Shown here piece after piece: positions 37,746 to 38,814 of a DNA stretch of 38,814 nt (position 1 is the stretch's first letter; the number at the start of each line of letters is the position of its first letter). Under the pieces are notes generated by a model. That model did not search any database. It was not told where the DNA came from and was given only the letters and a program-made list of their open reading frames with translations. The translations under genes were made by a program, and so were the position numbers. The DNA is from Rhodocyclales bacterium (lineage in GTDB: Bacteria; Pseudomonadota; Gammaproteobacteria; Burkholderiales; Rhodocyclaceae), in NCBI GenBank assembly GCA_016215645.1, contig JACRIX010000076.1, positions 1 through 38,814 of the forward strand, in the 5' to 3' direction.

Positions 37746-38814
37746 GCCTTGGTAAAGCTGATCTGCCCCTTCGTCACGCCGACCTTGACGCGGTCCTTCG
37801 GGCCCAGGGTGCCGTCGAGGATCAGCCGTGACAGCGGGTTCTCGATGCGTTCCTGGATCGCGCGCTTCAAGGGCCGGGCGCCGAACACCGGGTCGAAGCC
37901 GGCCTCGGCCAGCAGGGCCAGCGCCGCGTCGGAAACATCGAGTGCCATGTCCAGTTTCGCCATGCGCTTTTCCAGGTACTTGAGCTGGATCCTGGCGATG
38001 CCGGCGATGTGCTTTTCGTCGAGCGCGTGGAACACCACGATCTCGTCGATGCGATTGACGAACTCGGGGCGGAAGTGGGTCTTGACCTCGCCCATCACCG
38101 CCATCTTCACCACCTGGTAGTCCGAGCCGGCCATCTGCTGGATCATCTGGCTGCCCAGGTTGCTGGTCATCACGATGACGGTGTTCTTGAAGTCGACCGT
38201 GCGGCCCTGACCGTCGGTCATGCGGCCGTCGTCGAGCACCTGCAAGAGCACGTTGAACACGTCGGGGTGCGCCTTTTCGACTTCATCGAAGAGGATCACG
38301 CTGTAAGGCTTGCGCCGCACCTGTTCGGTCAGGTGGCCGCCCTCCTCGTAGCCGACATAGCCCGGCGGCGCACCGATCAGCCGCGCCACGGAATGCTTCT
38401 CCATGAACTCGCTCATGTCGATGCGGATCAGGTGATCCTCGGCATCGAAGAGGAACTCGGCCAGCGCCTTGCACAGCTCGGTCTTGCCGACGCCGGTGGG
38501 GCCGAGGAAGAGGAAGGAGCCGTAGGGCCGGCTTTCTTCGGACAGGCCGGCGCGCGAGCGGCGGATGGCATCGGCCACCAGGCGCACGGCCTCGTCCTGG
38601 CCGACCACGCGGCCATGCAGCTTGTCTTCCATCTTCAGCAGCTTGTCGCGCTCGCCCTGCATCATCTTGCTGACCGGAATGCCGGTGGCGCGTGAAACCA
38701 CCTCGGCGATCTCCTCGGTACCGACCTGGGTGCGCAGCAGCTTGTTCTTCACCGTGCCGCCAGCGCCAGCGCTCTGCGTTCCTGCGGACACTCCCGTGGC
38801 CACCGAATCGGCCG
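37742..38814 (-). CDS. clpB: Chaperone ClpB (Hsp100 disaggregase), C-terminal part
   Basis: ClpB is a hexameric AAA+ disaggregase that works with DnaK/DnaJ to recover aggregated protein after heat stress. The visible 357 residues cover the end of the linker before the second AAA domain ([18 protein letters not shown]) and that domain itself, with Walker A GPTGVGKT, Walker [10 protein letters not shown] and sensor VIVMTSNLG. The C-terminal oligomerization domain follows ([26 protein letters not shown]). The gene continues past the window end, so its start and first AAA domain are not seen. A variable Gly/Ala/Ser-rich stretch (about 15 residues) lies ahead of the conserved linker end. The stop at 37742 abuts the toxin-antitoxin promoter. 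Confidence 0.97.
   Translation of the reverse strand, partial: ADSVATGVSAGTQSAGAGGTVKNKLLRTQVGTEEIAEVVSRATGIPVSKMMQGERDKLLKMEDKLHGRVVGQDEAVRLVADAIRRSRAGLSEESRPYGSFLFLGPTGVGKTELCKALAEFLFDAEDHLIRIDMSEFMEKHSVARLIGAPPGYVGYEEGGHLTEQVRRKPYSVILFDEVEKAHPDVFNVLLQVLDDGRMTDGQGRTVDFKNTVIVMTSNLGSQMIQQMAGSDYQVVKMAVMGEVKTHFRPEFVNRIDEIVVFHALDEKHIAGIARIQLKYLEKRMAKLDMALDVSDAALALLAEAGFDPVFGARPLKRAIQERIENPLSRLILDGTLGPKDRVKVGVTKGQISFTKA

Overview
The window is compact, high-GC DNA from a Gram-negative bacterium, most likely a betaproteobacterium of the Rhodocyclales/Sterolibacteriaceae type. This placement is an inference from gene content and order: dnaK-dnaJ, a tig-clpP-clpX-lon-tRNA-ppiD block, hpnCDE, FabI, an LytTR two-component operon, MnmH, a Pat-type acetyltransferase and multidomain adenylate cyclases. 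No transposase, integrase, rRNA or CRISPR array was seen.

Layout. (1) 1-2104: 3' part of dnaK, then dnaJ, separated by a long hairpin that contains a sigma-32-like promoter. (2) 2150-5955, minus: a wax ester synthase/diacylglycerol acyltransferase and an orphan family-5 solute-binding lipoprotein with an extra C-terminal membrane anchor. (3) 6015-6815: fabI, ending at a strong terminator shared with ppiD. (4) 6879-14944, minus: tRNA-Leu, tig, clpP, clpX, lon, tRNA-Val and ppiD, a protein-folding and proteolysis block. Each tRNA is followed by a terminator hairpin and then by a peptidyl-prolyl isomerase gene, and lon has a good sigma-32-like promoter. (5) 15108-18036: hpnC-hpnD-hpnE, overlapping genes for squalene synthesis. 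(6) 18029-20390: an orphan LolD/YbbA-type ATPase divergent from tesA-mnmH. (7) 20377-23099, minus: a SAM methyltransferase, a 2TM protein, a LytS-type kinase and a LytTR regulator. (8) 23175-32150, plus: an adenylate cyclase fused to a hemerythrin-like domain, an ADP-forming acyl-CoA synthetase/GNAT lysine acetyltransferase (Pat), tag, a GAF-GAF-PAS adenylate cyclase and an AMP-forming acyl-CoA ligase. (9) 32137-35133: an MFS exporter, a secreted heptad-repeat protein and an AlkB alkane hydroxylase. (10) 35134-37732: an accessory segment of less GC-biased DNA (STM0539-like and DUF2145 proteins) and a Doc/AbrB toxin-antitoxin pair with a nested palindromic operator. (11) 37742-38814, minus: 3' part of clpB.

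How the genes fit together. The shared themes are heat-shock proteostasis (DnaK/J, ClpPX, Lon, trigger factor, PpiD, ClpB) and acyl-chain metabolism (WS/DGAT, FabI, TesA, acyl-CoA ligase, AlkB, squalene synthesis). The most suggestive unit is region 8. Two differently gated adenylate cyclases flank a Pat-type acetyltransferase, and the run ends with an acyl-CoA ligase carrying the PX4GK lysine motif that Pat enzymes acetylate. This could be a cAMP/acetylation control locus for acyl-CoA synthesis, but the functional link is inferred from gene neighbourhood alone.

A 25-bp dispersed repeat (consensus close to GAAAGTCGGCGCTGG plus a variable tail) occurs five times. Three copies lie inside genes, all in the frame that encodes Lys-Val-Gly-Ala.
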